Source: Pseudomonadota bacterium (GTDB taxonomy: Bacteria; Pseudomonadota; Gammaproteobacteria; Xanthomonadales; Rhodanobacteraceae). From it: 40,293 nt of DNA. The position numbers were made by a program, and so were the translations under genes. The notes under the pieces were generated by a model. It made no database searches and had not been told where the DNA came from. It saw nothing but the letters and a program-made list of their open reading frames with translations. Shown in pieces: positions 8,587 to 17,389 of the stretch. Location: assembly GCA_021795435.1 (NCBI GenBank), contig JAJYPJ010000016.1, forward strand, positions 1 to 40,293. Direction: 5' to 3'. Position 1 is the stretch's first letter, and every line of letters starts with the position of its first letter.

Positions 8587-8604
8587 TGCACCAAACGTAA
8601 TCAT
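8587..8604 (+). promoter_or_regulatory. NtrC-like half site upstream of glnA
   Basis: TGCACCAAACG matches the left half of the NtrC operator TGCACC-N5-GGTGCA; the right half is poor. It is the distal of two such words 31 bases apart and lies about 110-125 bases before the predicted glnA transcription start, a usual place for an enhancer site. Confidence 0.4.
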
Positions 8605-8617
8605 CATCTGACACAAA

Positions 8618-8635
8618 TGCACCAAAACGGGGCGC
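8618..8635 (+). promoter_or_regulatory. NtrC-like operator upstream of glnA
   Basis: TGCACC-AAAAC-GGGGCG agrees with the NtrC consensus TGCACC-N5-GGTGCA in the whole left half and in 4 of 6 positions of the right half. It lies about 80-95 bases upstream of the predicted transcription start of the sigma-54 promoter at 8687-8701, as expected for an enhancer-binding protein site. Confidence 0.55.
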
Positions 8636-8686
8636 TTCCGGGCGCCGCCGCCGCCGTTGGCACTGATCCTCGGGTCCTGCGGCTGC

Positions 8687-8701
8687 TGGCACGCTCCTTG
8701 C
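8687..8701 (+). promoter_or_regulatory. Sigma-54 (RpoN) promoter of glnA
   Basis: TGGCACG-CTCC-TTGC matches the -24/-12 consensus TGGCACG-N4-TTGC exactly, with the invariant GG (8688-8689) and GC (8700-8701) spaced correctly. Transcription should start near 8713, about 44 bases before the glnA ATG. Together with the NtrC-like sites upstream, this predicts nitrogen-regulated glnA expression. Confidence 0.85.
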
Positions 8702-8756
8702 CAAACCAACAGGATGTCACTTCTCTCTCAAGCCCTTCCCCCAACGGAGTCCGCCA

Positions 8757-10166
8757 ATGTCCGCCGAGCACGTCCTCAAGATGATGTCCGAACATGAAGT
8801 CGAGTTCGTCGACTTCCGCTTCGCCGACATGGCTGGTCGTCTGCACCATGTCACCTTCCCCGCCCACAGCATCGAGGCGGATACGTTCGAAGACGGCAAG
8901 ATGTTCGACGGTTCATCGATTGCCGGATGGAAGGGCATCAACGAATCGGACATGGTGCTCCTACCCGATCCTGCCACCGCCGTGCTCGATCCCTTCAGTG
9001 GCGCGAAGCAGTTGATCCTGACTTGCGATGTGCTTGAGCCAAGCACCATGCAGGCTTATGGCCGAGATCCGCGCTCGATCGCCAAGCGCGCCGAGGCCTA
9101 CCTGAAGTCCACCGGGATCGCCGATGCCGCGTACTTTGGCCCGGAGCCCGAATTCTTCGTGTTCGATTCGGTTCGTTATGCCAACGACATGGGCAAGGTC
9201 TTTTACGAGATCGAGTCGGAAGAGGCGGCATGGTCATCGGGCCGGCGCTTCGAAGGGGGCAATTCCGGCCACCGCCCCGGTGTCAAGGGCGGTTACTTTC
9301 CGGTTAGTCCCGTCGACACGCTGGGGGACCTCCGTGCCGACATGTGCAAGGTACTGGAGGCCATCGGCCAGAAGGTGGAGGTGCATCACCACGAAGTCGC
9401 CACCGCTGGTCAGTGCGAGATCGGGACGCGGTTCAATACCCTTGTACGCAAGGCCGATGAGCTGATGGGTATGAAATATGTCGTCAAGAACGTTGCCCAC
9501 CAGAATGGCAAGACGGTGACGTTCATGCCCAAGCCCATTGTTGGCGACAACGGTTCCGGGATGCACGTGCATCAGTCCCTGAGCAAGGATGGCAAGAACC
9601 TCTTCGCAGGGGATTTGTATGGGGGGCTCAGTCAGCTGGCCCTGTGGTACATCGGCGGCATCTTCAAGCATGCGCGAGCCATCAACGCGTTCAGCAACTC
9701 AACGACGAACAGCTACAAGCGCCTCGTCCCCGGCTTCGAGGCTCCGGTCATGCTCGCTTACTCAGCGCGAAACCGCTCCGCGAGCTGCCGCATCCCGTAT
9801 GTCGCCAGTCCCAAGGGTCGGCGCATCGAAGTGCGCTTCCCGGATCCGGTCAACTCCGGCTACCTCACCTTTACGGCTCTGATGATGGCTGGGCTCGATG
9901 GCATTCTGAACAAGATTGATCCGGGTGCCCCTTCCGACAAGGACCTCTACGACTTGCCGCCGGAAGAAGAGAAGAACATCCCACAAGTGTGTTCCAGTCT
10001 TGACCAGGCGCTTGAGGCGCTCGACAAGGACCGCGCCTTTCTCAAGGCGGGTGGCGTGATGAGCGATGATTTCATTGATGGTTATATTGCCCTCAAGATG
10101 CAGGAAGTCACCCGATTCAGGGCGGCGACGCATCCGCTCGAGTACCAGATGTATTACGCCATCTGA
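8757..10166 (+). CDS. glnA: Glutamine synthetase, type I
   Basis: GlnA makes glutamine from glutamate, ammonia and ATP and is the main ammonia-assimilating enzyme. The 469-residue product is standard length for type I-beta dodecameric enzymes. Visible signatures are the DGSSIAGW motif (about 51-58), [10 protein letters not shown] (about 128-137) and [14 protein letters not shown] (about 259-272) near the active site. It also has [10 protein letters not shown], with Tyr398 at the adenylylation site of GlnE-regulated enzymes. Regulation is thus likely twofold: by sigma-54/NtrC at the promoter and by reversible adenylylation. glnK, ntrB and ntrC are not next to it in this window. Confidence 0.98.
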   Translation: MSAEHVLKMMSEHEVEFVDFRFADMAGRLHHVTFPAHSIEADTFEDGKMFDGSSIAGWKGINESDMVLLPDPATAVLDPFSGAKQLILTCDVLEPSTMQAYGRDPRSIAKRAEAYLKSTGIADAAYFGPEPEFFVFDSVRYANDMGKVFYEIESEEAAWSSGRRFEGGNSGHRPGVKGGYFPVSPVDTLGDLRADMCKVLEAIGQKVEVHHHEVATAGQCEIGTRFNTLVRKADELMGMKYVVKNVAHQNGKTVTFMPKPIVGDNGSGMHVHQSLSKDGKNLFAGDLYGGLSQLALWYIGGIFKHARAINAFSNSTTNSYKRLVPGFEAPVMLAYSARNRSASCRIPYVASPKGRRIEVRFPDPVNSGYLTFTALMMAGLDGILNKIDPGAPSDKDLYDLPPEEEKNIPQVCSSLDQALEALDKDRAFLKAGGVMSDDFIDGYIALKMQEVTRFRAATHPLEYQMYYAI

Positions 10167-10216
10167 CCGCGCTGGGGCGGCGCCGGAAGCGGGCGGCGTC
10201 GCCGTCGGCACGGCTC

Positions 10217-10240
10217 GCGCGGACCATCTCGGGTCCGCGC
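10217..10240 (+). terminator. Hairpin downstream of glnA (9-bp perfect stem)
   Basis: GCGCGGACC (10217-10225) pairs perfectly with GGTCCGCGC (10232-10240) around a 6-base loop, 50 bases after the glnA stop. There is no T-run after it, so it may slow RNA decay or act with the next hairpin rather than being a classical intrinsic terminator. Confidence 0.45.
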
Positions 10241-10268
10241 TGCAACATCCGCGTCCCCAGCACTGGCG

Positions 10269-10311
10269 CCCGCTTTGCCCTTCGCGGCTCTGCGACCAGG
10301 GCAAAGGCGGG
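10269..10311 (+). terminator. Second hairpin downstream of glnA
   Basis: CCCGCTTTGCCCT (10269-10281) pairs with AGGGCAAAGGCGGG (10298-10311), giving 13 pairs with one bulged base and a 16-base loop. It lies about 100 bases after glnA. No T-run follows. It is a probable 3' end structure, but termination itself is inferred. Confidence 0.45.
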
Positions 10312-10537
10312 TCCCCTGGAGGCCGTGCCCCCTGATCATGGCGGGGAGCACCCGTTTGGCGAAACGCGGGTCAAAGAACGACCAAGCCGGGCAAGGACGC
10401 CGCCGCATGACCCCGAAGCGATGTCGTGCCGGGGCGGGCGCACGACGGAGTCGCCCACGCCTGGCGAGCCAGAAGTCCGCGGATGCCATGCGGATTGGTC
10501 AGGGAAGGCATAATCTGGGGCTTTGACGGACGGACCA

Positions 10538-12604
10538 ATGCGCGACGAGATCCTCGAGCTCGAACGGCACGGGCAGGTGGCCGAGGCCGAATCGCGCGCC
10601 AAGGCATGGCTGGACGCCGAACCCGATTCGCTGGAAGCGCGCCATCTCTTGGGGCTGGTGCGCATTCGCCGGGGCGCCTATGTTCTTGCCCTGGAAACCC
10701 TGCAGCCCGCCATTCAGCGTGCGCCGGAAGATGCAGCCTTGCAAGTGAGCTACGGGCGTGCCGCGCTGCTTGCCGGCGACCGGAGCCGTGCGATCAGGGC
10801 CTTCGAAGCCGCGCGACAGGTCGATCCCAATCGGATTGATGCGTACATCGGGATCGCCGCTGCCGCGCTGGCGAATGGCGACCTCGATGGCGCCGAAAGC
10901 GGTTTTCGCACGGCGTTGCGCGCGGACGAAGACTCCATCGAAGCCTGGCTGGGCCTTGGCCAGACGTTGGGCGCCAAGGGCGAACACGAAGCTTCGATTC
11001 GCTGTTTCAACATGGCGCTGGAGATCAAGCCAGACGACCCGGCCGCACAGCTCAGCCTTGGGCAAACGCTGCGGGCGCAGGGATATCTGGATTTCGCGGT
11101 GCGCGCATTCGAACGCACGCTCGAGCTCAATGCCCAAATGGGTTTGGCCCGCCTGCTTCTCGCCGAAACGCTCATGCAGCGCGACCGTTCGCAGGAGGCG
11201 GCGGAACAATTCCAGGCACTCCGAGAGCACCCACGGTATGCAGCCGCGGCATTGACTGGCCTGGGGGAGCTTGCGTTGGGTCAGGGACGGGGAGCCGCTG
11301 CGCAAACGATGTTCCAGCAGGCGTTGGCGCAGGATGCGCACAACGAGCGTGCGGTGATCGGCTTGGCGCGTGCCATGGACCGCAATGGGCAGGGGCCGGC
11401 CGTGCCTGCCATGTTGGCGGACTGGCTGGCCCATAATCCGGACGCGATCAGCGCGCGCGCGGCACTGGCGGAACGCCTGCTGCGCGCAGGCGACCCGCAT
11501 GCGGCGGTCGCTCTTTGGGAGCAGGCACTCGACCGGAACCCCGAACAGCACTCGGTTCGTGCCGATTTGGCCCTGGCGATGGAGCGCACGGGTGATTTTG
11601 CCCGAGCCGACGAGGAAGCCGAGCGTGCGGCGCTGGGTGGACGCTGGCCACCGCTGCAGTTGATGCGCGCGCGGGCGGCATTGCGCGATGGTGCCTACGA
11701 GACGGCCCGTGACCGTCTCAAATCGATGGATGAGGCACGATTGAATCCGCTCCAGCGCCGCCATCGGCAGCACCTGCTGGGGCTCGCCTCGCTGGGACGA
11801 CAGGACTGGGTGTCGGCAGAGCGGGCCTTTCTGGCGATGCATGCAGAGGAGCCCGGCATCGTGCCCGGGTTACCCGACGCAACTCCGCTGGCAGCAAGGG
11901 TGCGCGAACTCGTCAAACTCCCGCCGCTGGATCCAGCGCCGATCGACCCGGCTCCCGTACTGCTTGTGGGCTTGCCTGGAAGTGGCGTGCATCGGCTCGC
12001 GCAGCTGCTGACGCAACAGTCGGGGTTGCGCGTGCGCAGCGCGGCACTCCATGGGGCCGAGCTACTTGCGCGTGCTGATGACCCGCGGCTGCTTCAACCC
12101 ATGGGCCGACCCGAGCTCGAATCCATGGCGCGTCGCTATGCGCGTAGCCTGCGACGTGACGGGATCACGGCGGGCGGGCAGGTCGTCGAATGGCTACCCT
12201 ATCTGGATGTCCGGCTATTGCCAGCACTTAAGCGGGCACTTCCCGGAATTCGGCTCCTTCTCGCGTGGAGGGCGCCTGAAGCCTGCCTTCTCGACTGGCT
12301 GGCCTTTGGCTATCTCGACGGCTGGCCGGTGCGGGACGTTCCCTCAGCGAGAGACTGGATCCGGCGCGCAGGCGATCACCTCGCGCTCGCGGTGGAGCTG
12401 CTCTCCGCGCAAGCCATCGAGATGGAGCCGCTCCTGGGGACGCAACCGCATGTGCCGTCGGGGCTCGATCAATTTCTGGGACGGCCAAGTCTCACGCTGC
12501 CGCAGGCCTGGCTCGAGGAAACCCGATATCTCGGCTTGCCGGTAACGTTGTCCAGGACCACGCGCGAGGCCTGGTTGCGCGCTCTTGATGGACTGGCGGC
12601 CTGA
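10538..12604 (+). CDS. TPR-repeat protein with degenerate sulfotransferase-like C-terminal domain
   Basis: The first ~420 of 688 residues are tandem tetratricopeptide repeats (A-x-x-x-L-G-x-x pattern repeated about every 34 residues). After a short linker, residues ~473-680 resemble the sulfotransferase domain of TPR-sulfotransferases: VLLVGLPGSGVHR at about 473-485 sits where the PAPS 5'-phosphosulfate loop (consensus LPRSGTT) is expected. LPGIRLLLAWRAPEACLLDW at about 567-586 sits where the 3'-phosphate motif (consensus RDPRD) is expected. Both motifs are altered (Arg to Gly, Thr to His, Asp to Ala), so activity is doubtful. The ATG at 10538 is preferred over a TTG at 10523. It is convergent with rep, 5 bases apart. 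The family link is by recognition. Confidence 0.7.
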   Translation: MRDEILELERHGQVAEAESRAKAWLDAEPDSLEARHLLGLVRIRRGAYVLALETLQPAIQRAPEDAALQVSYGRAALLAGDRSRAIRAFEAARQVDPNRIDAYIGIAAAALANGDLDGAESGFRTALRADEDSIEAWLGLGQTLGAKGEHEASIRCFNMALEIKPDDPAAQLSLGQTLRAQGYLDFAVRAFERTLELNAQMGLARLLLAETLMQRDRSQEAAEQFQALREHPRYAAAALTGLGELALGQGRGAAAQTMFQQALAQDAHNERAVIGLARAMDRNGQGPAVPAMLADWLAHNPDAISARAALAERLLRAGDPHAAVALWEQALDRNPEQHSVRADLALAMERTGDFARADEEAERAALGGRWPPLQLMRARAALRDGAYETARDRLKSMDEARLNPLQRRHRQHLLGLASLGRQDWVSAERAFLAMHAEEPGIVPGLPDATPLAARVRELVKLPPLDPAPIDPAPVLLVGLPGSGVHRLAQLLTQQSGLRVRSAALHGAELLARADDPRLLQPMGRPELESMARRYARSLRRDGITAGGQVVEWLPYLDVRLLPALKRALPGIRLLLAWRAPEACLLDWLAFGYLDGWPVRDVPSARDWIRRAGDHLALAVELLSAQAIEMEPLLGTQPHVPSGLDQFLGRPSLTLPQAWLEETRYLGLPVTLSRTTREAWLRALDGLAA

Positions 12605-12609
12605 GAGGC

Positions 12610-14589
12610 TCATCCATTCAGCATGGCGCTGATGCGCGCCAGCTGAGCGAGCGCCGTCTCCCGCCTGGCCTCGGTCTCGGCTGCGGGGTCATCGCCGTCA
12701 CGGACCAAGTCATCGGCCGGAAGTTCCTCCACGAAGCGACTGCAACGCAATGCCATCATTTCGCCAAACCGGCGCGCCCGCTCGCTATGGCTCAGGACGA
12801 GCCATTCGCGTGCACGCGTGATGCCGACATAAAACAATCGACGCTCCTCATCAAGGCGGCCTTCATCCAGGGCGCCTTCATGCGGCAACGTTCCTTCATT
12901 GCAACCAATGATGCAGACGCCTCGGAACTCAAGGCCCTTCGCAGCATGGATTGTCATCAAGCGGACCGCGTTGCCGGGATCATCCCGGTCGACGGTTCCA
13001 AGCAACATCAGTTGCTGGGCCAGATCGCCGGAGCGCGCGCTTCCCCGCTGCATGGCGCGAAACCATTCGCCCAGTTCTGCAAGGTTAGCGAGGCGGCGCG
13101 CACAGGCATCGGCTGCGCCCGGAAGGCTTTGAACATGCGCGCGGTATCCGCTCAGTTCAAGGACCGACTCAAGAAGCTCGACCGCGGTGCTTTGCGAGGA
13201 CAAGCGCCGAAGGCGGCCTATCAACGCTGAGAAATCGGCCAACGCATGGGCCTGGCGCCGCTGCAGCGAGGCCACGCACCCTGGATCTGCTGCTGCCCCG
13301 AGCAGGGAAAGGCGGCGCGCCTGCGCCGCGATCCCAAGCCGCTCAAGCGAGCTTGCGCCGAGGTCGCGCCTTGGGACATTGACTACTCGCAGGAACGCCG
13401 CATCGTCGTCAGGATTTGCAACGAGCCGCAGGTAGGCAAGTACATCCTTGACCTCGGTGCGATCAAGAAAGCTCATGGAACCGCTCAGGTGATAAGGCAC
13501 CCGCGCCAGGCGCAGCGCCTTTTCAAGCTCGCGGGACTGATGGTTGCCACGGTAAAGCACCGCGTAATCACTCCAGCGGGATCCTTCGCTGCGCTGCGCC
13601 TGTTCAAGGAGCGCGGCAATGCGCGCCGACTCGTGTTCGCTGTCCCGGCACCGCATGATGCGAACGGGTACGCCTTCGCCGGCAACGCTCCACAAGCGCT
13701 TCGGGTGACTGTGATCATTATTGGCAATCAGCGCATTAGCGCAGCGCAGGATGCGTGCACTGCAGCGGTAATTCTGCTCGAGCTTCAGTACGCGCAGATT
13801 GGGGTAATCGCGTGCAATCTCGTCGAGATTCTCAGGTCGCGCACCACGCCAAGCGTAAATGCTCTGGTCGTCGTCGCCGACACACGTGAAGGCCCCCCGC
13901 GATCCCGCCAGGGCCCGGAGCAGACGGTATTGGGCTTCGTTGGTGTCCTGATATTCATCGACCAGCAAATAGCGCAAACGCTCGCGCCAAGCCAACGCGA
14001 CCTCTTCATGGACCTCGAGCAAGTGCAATGGAATCCGGATAAGATCATCGAAGTCCAGTGCATTCCAAGCGCGAAGTCGCTGCTGGTAGGTTGCGTAACG
14101 CGCAGCGACTTCGATTTCCCGGGTGCTTCGTGCGGCGGCAGCGGCGGCATCGGGGTCCAGGCCGGCATTTTTCGCCCGGCTGATGGCGCTGCGCAACGCA
14201 TCGATTTCCTCGCCGCGAGTGTTCTTCGGCATCAGGTCTTTCAGCACGGTGATCGAGTCGTCGGAATCGAGCACGCTGAAGTTCGCCTTCAATGCAGCGC
14301 GCTCGTGCTCGACCTGCAGAAAGCGGAGCCCCAATGCGTGGAACGTGGACACGCGCAGCGCATCCGCACTGGCTGCTGGCACCCGTTTCGCCAGCCGCTC
14401 GCGCATTTCGCGGGCCGCCTTGTTGGTGAAAGTGATCGCGGCGATCTTCTCGGGAGCCAAGCCTCGCCGCTGTACCAGATGGGCAATCTTTTCGACAATA
14501 ACGCGTGTCTTGCCGGAGCCAGCGCCCGCCAGGACGAGCAAGGGACCCTCACAGTAGTCGACTGCTTCGCGTTGCTGCGGGTTGAGCAT
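12610..14589 (-). CDS. rep: ATP-dependent DNA helicase Rep (UvrD/Rep superfamily 1)
   Basis: Rep is a 3'-5' DNA helicase that clears proteins ahead of replication forks and restarts them. The 659-residue product begins MLNPQQREAV and has the superfamily 1A motifs in order: Walker A GAGSGKTR (about 22-29), AITFTNKAAREM (motif Ia), VDEYQDTN (Walker B), GDDDQSIYAWRGA (motif III), LEQNYRCS (motif IV) and the C-terminal TIHAAKGLEF and VGITRARE motifs. Length is close to E. coli Rep and shorter than UvrD, and the start resembles Rep. The ATG at 14589 is preferred over 14601. It is divergent from tdk across 266 bases. Confidence 0.93.
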   Translation of the reverse strand: MLNPQQREAVDYCEGPLLVLAGAGSGKTRVIVEKIAHLVQRRGLAPEKIAAITFTNKAAREMRERLAKRVPAASADALRVSTFHALGLRFLQVEHERAALKANFSVLDSDDSITVLKDLMPKNTRGEEIDALRSAISRAKNAGLDPDAAAAAARSTREIEVAARYATYQQRLRAWNALDFDDLIRIPLHLLEVHEEVALAWRERLRYLLVDEYQDTNEAQYRLLRALAGSRGAFTCVGDDDQSIYAWRGARPENLDEIARDYPNLRVLKLEQNYRCSARILRCANALIANNDHSHPKRLWSVAGEGVPVRIMRCRDSEHESARIAALLEQAQRSEGSRWSDYAVLYRGNHQSRELEKALRLARVPYHLSGSMSFLDRTEVKDVLAYLRLVANPDDDAAFLRVVNVPRRDLGASSLERLGIAAQARRLSLLGAAADPGCVASLQRRQAHALADFSALIGRLRRLSSQSTAVELLESVLELSGYRAHVQSLPGAADACARRLANLAELGEWFRAMQRGSARSGDLAQQLMLLGTVDRDDPGNAVRLMTIHAAKGLEFRGVCIIGCNEGTLPHEGALDEGRLDEERRLFYVGITRAREWLVLSHSERARRFGEMMALRCSRFVEELPADDLVRDGDDPAAETEARRETALAQLARISAMLNG

Positions 14590-14855
14590 GATGACGACCA
14601 ACGGGGAAAGGTCGCTAGCTTATTCGAGTCCTGTCCCGATCGAGTCGTCGCACCTTCGGTGCAGTTCGGCTACGGCGACCGCGCGCTGCCTCGGCGCCCC
14701 CTCGTGGCCGGAACTCAGGCGGGGCATGGTCGGAACCGAATCGGCAGCCGAGCGAAAGGATGGCCACGGGCATTCCTCGGCCACCGCCCAACCGTGCTTG
14801 CGCAGCGGCCGAGACGCGGTAGCCTTGGGCTTTCTCCGGGCGTCACTGGAATCGC

Positions 14856-15479
14856 ATGGCCAAGCTCTACTTCTATTACTCGGCGATGAATGCGGGCAAG
14901 ACCACTACGCTGTTGCAGAGTGCCTACAACTATCGCGAGCGCGGAATGCGTCCACTGATCTTCACGCCGAAGGTCGATACGCGTTTAGGCGGTGCGACCG
15001 TGGCCTCGCGCATAGGCCTGAGCGCGGAGGCGCAGCGATTCGATCGATCAGAAGACCTTTTCGCCCTTGTGCGCGCAAACATCAACCGCGTCGGGCCACT
15101 GCACTGCGTGCTCGTGGACGAAGCACAATTCCTGACGCGTTCGCAGGTATGGCAGCTCAGTGAAATCGTTGATGGGCTTCAGATACCGGCACTCTGCTAT
15201 GGCCTGCGTACCGACTTCCGCGGGGAGTTGTTCGAGGGCAGCCAGTACTTGTTGGCGTGGTCGGACGAGCTCATCGAGATCAAAACCATTTGCCACAGTG
15301 GCAAGAAGGCGACGATGGTGCTCCGCGTGGACGACGATGGCCGGGCCGTGCGCGAGGGGCCGCAGGTCCAGATTGGCGGCAACGAACGATATGTGTCAGT
15401 CAGTAGAGCCGAATACAAGAGGGTCATGGCGGGCGAGGCGAGCATTGAGCCGTTGCAGCCGCCGTTGCCCATGGCCTGA
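14856..15479 (+). CDS. tdk: Thymidine kinase, type II, lacking zinc ligands
   Basis: Thymidine kinase phosphorylates thymidine for salvage into dTTP. The 207-residue product shows the P-loop in SAMNAGKTT (about 9-17), the DEAQFL motif (about 89-94) with the catalytic glutamate, and the lasso-like GGNERYVSV segment (about 174-182). Usual type II enzymes bind structural zinc through CxxC and CxxC/H pairs. Here the first pair reads C146-x-x-G149 and the second S183-x-x-E186, so three of the four ligands are missing. This matches what I recall of xanthomonad thymidine kinases. The catalytic parts look intact, so the enzyme is probably active without zinc. Confidence 0.93.
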   Translation: MAKLYFYYSAMNAGKTTTLLQSAYNYRERGMRPLIFTPKVDTRLGGATVASRIGLSAEAQRFDRSEDLFALVRANINRVGPLHCVLVDEAQFLTRSQVWQLSEIVDGLQIPALCYGLRTDFRGELFEGSQYLLAWSDELIEIKTICHSGKKATMVLRVDDDGRAVREGPQVQIGGNERYVSVSRAEYKRVMAGEASIEPLQPPLPMA

Positions 15480-15530
15480 TATCGAGTCGCACGCCGCAAG
15501 CGCGAAGCCCGACGTCGCCCGATCAATGGC

Positions 15531-16595
15531 TCAGCTGCAGGGATTAGCCGATCCAGGCGCCGCGGATGCCACCGCCTCCAGCCGCGCCAGCAAGTAGTCC
15601 TCGACAAAGCTGCGCATGCCCATGCCCGTCAGGAAGGCACAGTGTCCGCCGTGTGCGGCGATGTCCAATTCGACGCACGGCGGCAGACGCAGTGCGTGGA
15701 AATCGGCCACTGGAACCACGGGGTCGTCGGCCGCAGTGAGAATCGTTGTAGGCACGCGCAGCGTCTCGAGGCGCTCACCAGCCAACGAATAGCCGTCGAG
15801 ATAACGCTCCAATGTCCCGAAGTCGGTGAACCGCTCCACCAGCGTGCGCGTTAAATCGCGCATGCCAAGACGCGTATCGGTTGAGCGCAAGACCGGCAAA
15901 TGCGGGAACAAGGCTTGCTTTCGGCGTAGCGACGTTCGCCACTTGCGCATGAAATAAGCATGGTAAAGCCAGCCTCGTTCGAGTTGCCTCAGGCCATGTG
16001 CTGGATCGATGACAGGGCAAACCGCCAAGGCGTAATCCAGCATGATCCCGTTTGCCGGAGCGATCCGCGCAACCCGCAAGGCAAAGTTGCCTCCGAGCGA
16101 AAAGCCAGCGAGCGCACGCACCCCGGGACCCGGGCGAGCAACAACCTCGCCTATGGCGGAAGCGACCTCGTCGAGTCGACATGAGTGGAAGGGTTCGGGG
16201 TTGAGCGCGTGGCTGTCGCCGTGATCACGGAAATTCAATCGATAAACGTCATAGCCAGCCGCGAGCAGTGACACTGTGCTGGATCGGATGTAATTGGATT
16301 GGGCACTCCCTTCCCACCCGTGCAACAGGACCACGAGCCCGCGTCGCTCACGCAGTGCTTGCTGGCGACTCAGGAATCCTTGCAGACGAACGCCGCCCGA
16401 GACGGTCAGGATTTCAGTCTGGGTTGTCCGCGCCAGCACTTGGTCGCCTCGGCGGAGCCGCAAACGGCGAATTGGACTTGAACCGAGCACCGACTGAACG
16501 TGTGCATTGCGGAGCCATCGTGGCGGCAGGAAATCGGCGCCCCGCGGGAGTTGCCCGGGTTGCCCGGATGCGTTCACGGTCTTTGCTCCAGGCAC
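15531..16595 (-). CDS. YheT-like alpha/beta hydrolase
   Basis: The 354-residue product belongs to the alpha/beta hydrolase family often annotated as YheT (AB hydrolase 4). It opens with the family phrase LPPRWLRNAHVQS (about 23-35). It has the oxyanion-region HGWEGS (about 92-97), the nucleophile elbow GFSLGG with Ser166, the acid in TAADDP (Asp290 or 291) and the catalytic His in HGGHC (about 318). Natural substrates of this family are unclear, with esterase activity on lipid-like compounds likely. Its start lies 22 bases inside the 3' end of the upstream acyltransferase gene, which suggests co-translation and a link to lipid metabolism. Confidence 0.82.
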   Translation of the reverse strand: MPGAKTVNASGQPGQLPRGADFLPPRWLRNAHVQSVLGSSPIRRLRLRRGDQVLARTTQTEILTVSGGVRLQGFLSRQQALRERRGLVVLLHGWEGSAQSNYIRSSTVSLLAAGYDVYRLNFRDHGDSHALNPEPFHSCRLDEVASAIGEVVARPGPGVRALAGFSLGGNFALRVARIAPANGIMLDYALAVCPVIDPAHGLRQLERGWLYHAYFMRKWRTSLRRKQALFPHLPVLRSTDTRLGMRDLTRTLVERFTDFGTLERYLDGYSLAGERLETLRVPTTILTAADDPVVPVADFHALRLPPCVELDIAAHGGHCAFLTGMGMRSFVEDYLLARLEAVASAAPGSANPCS

Positions 16596-17389
16596 GTTGC
16601 AATGGCGGCACGCGCGGCTTCCGCAAACGCGCGTCGACCGCTCTCCGCCGGAATGGTCAATGGGGAGAGGAAGTGCACCTCGGCCGTGATCGGTGCGCTG
16701 CCCAGAAGTCGCAGAAAATTGCCCAAGAAAGTCTCTCCGGGACGAAACGAGGCGTCATCGTAGAGATCATTCCCTCTGCGATACGTCAACGCCACCGGTT
16801 GGATGGGCACCTGGGCATCCAGGGCGCACTGGAAAACGCGAGCGTGGAATGTGCGCACCCGGGCAATGCCCTCGGCGGCATGCTCGATGCCGCCCTCGGG
16901 AAAGACAGCGACGGGTCGGGCTTCGCGCAAGCGCTGAACCATCACGGCCATCACCGAGTTCAGCGAGGCCGCATGCCCGCGTTGGTGGAAAATCGTTCCC
17001 GCGCACGTCGCCAGCCATCCGATCAGGGGCCACCGGGCTATTTCGGCCTTGGCGACGAAGCATGCCGCGCGCTGCGTGTGCAGTAGTTGGATATCCATCC
17101 ATGAAACATGGTTGGCGACGAACAGTACGGGGCCGCGCACGGGCGCGCCGTGCCTGCGAATGCGAAAGCCAAACACCCCGCGCAACAGCGCCTGCGACCA
17201 CAAGCGGACGATGCGCTGAGAAAGTGGCTCTCGCAGGGGGTCATGGGTGCCGTCGGGCAGCAGCGAAACGACGACGCCCAACGGGACGGCGATAAGGACC
17301 AAACCCAGCAGGGCCGGGGCGCGCACGCCATATCGGAGGGCCCGGACGCGGGCCGAGGTGTCCGCATTCGCGGATCGATCGGATTTCAT
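16574..17389 (-). CDS. Lysophospholipid (1-acylglycerol-3-phosphate) acyltransferase, PlsC family
   Basis: Enzymes of this family transfer a fatty acyl group to lysophosphatidic acid or a related acceptor at the inner membrane. The 271-residue product has an N-terminal membrane helix (about 25-45), the catalytic HX4D motif as NHVSWMD (His94, Asp99) and the glycerophosphate-binding FPEGG (about 163-167). The usual FPEGT/FPEGTRS ends here as FPEGGIEH, a mild deviation. It overlaps the hydrolase gene by 22 bases and probably forms a two-gene operon with it. It may act in phospholipid or ornithine-lipid acylation; the acceptor cannot be told from sequence. Confidence 0.85.
   Translation of the reverse strand: MKSDRSANADTSARVRALRYGVRAPALLGLVLIAVPLGVVVSLLPDGTHDPLREPLSQRIVRLWSQALLRGVFGFRIRRHGAPVRGPVLFVANHVSWMDIQLLHTQRAACFVAKAEIARWPLIGWLATCAGTIFHQRGHAASLNSVMAVMVQRLREARPVAVFPEGGIEHAAEGIARVRTFHARVFQCALDAQVPIQPVALTYRRGNDLYDDASFRPGETFLGNFLRLLGSAPITAEVHFLSPLTIPAESGRRAFAEAARAAIATCLEQRP

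Larger units (their letters stand above)
10167..10537. other. 371-base intergenic stretch with two hairpins
   Basis: No frame here gives a convincing protein. The stretch holds two strong inverted repeats (described separately at 10217-10240 and 10269-10311) soon after the glnA stop. A CATAAT word at 10509-10514 could be a -10 element for the TPR gene, but it lacks a convincing -35. The rest is GC-rich and without visible structure. Confidence 0.5.

Noticed and set aside
10499-11842. 447-residue minus-strand open frame opposite the TPR gene
   Set aside because: Mirror of the repeated TPR codons; no start signal or family match.
13246-14889. 547-residue plus-strand open frame antisense to rep
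   Set aside because: It lies opposite a gene with every helicase motif, and its translation has no recognisable domain. High GC content keeps antisense frames open.
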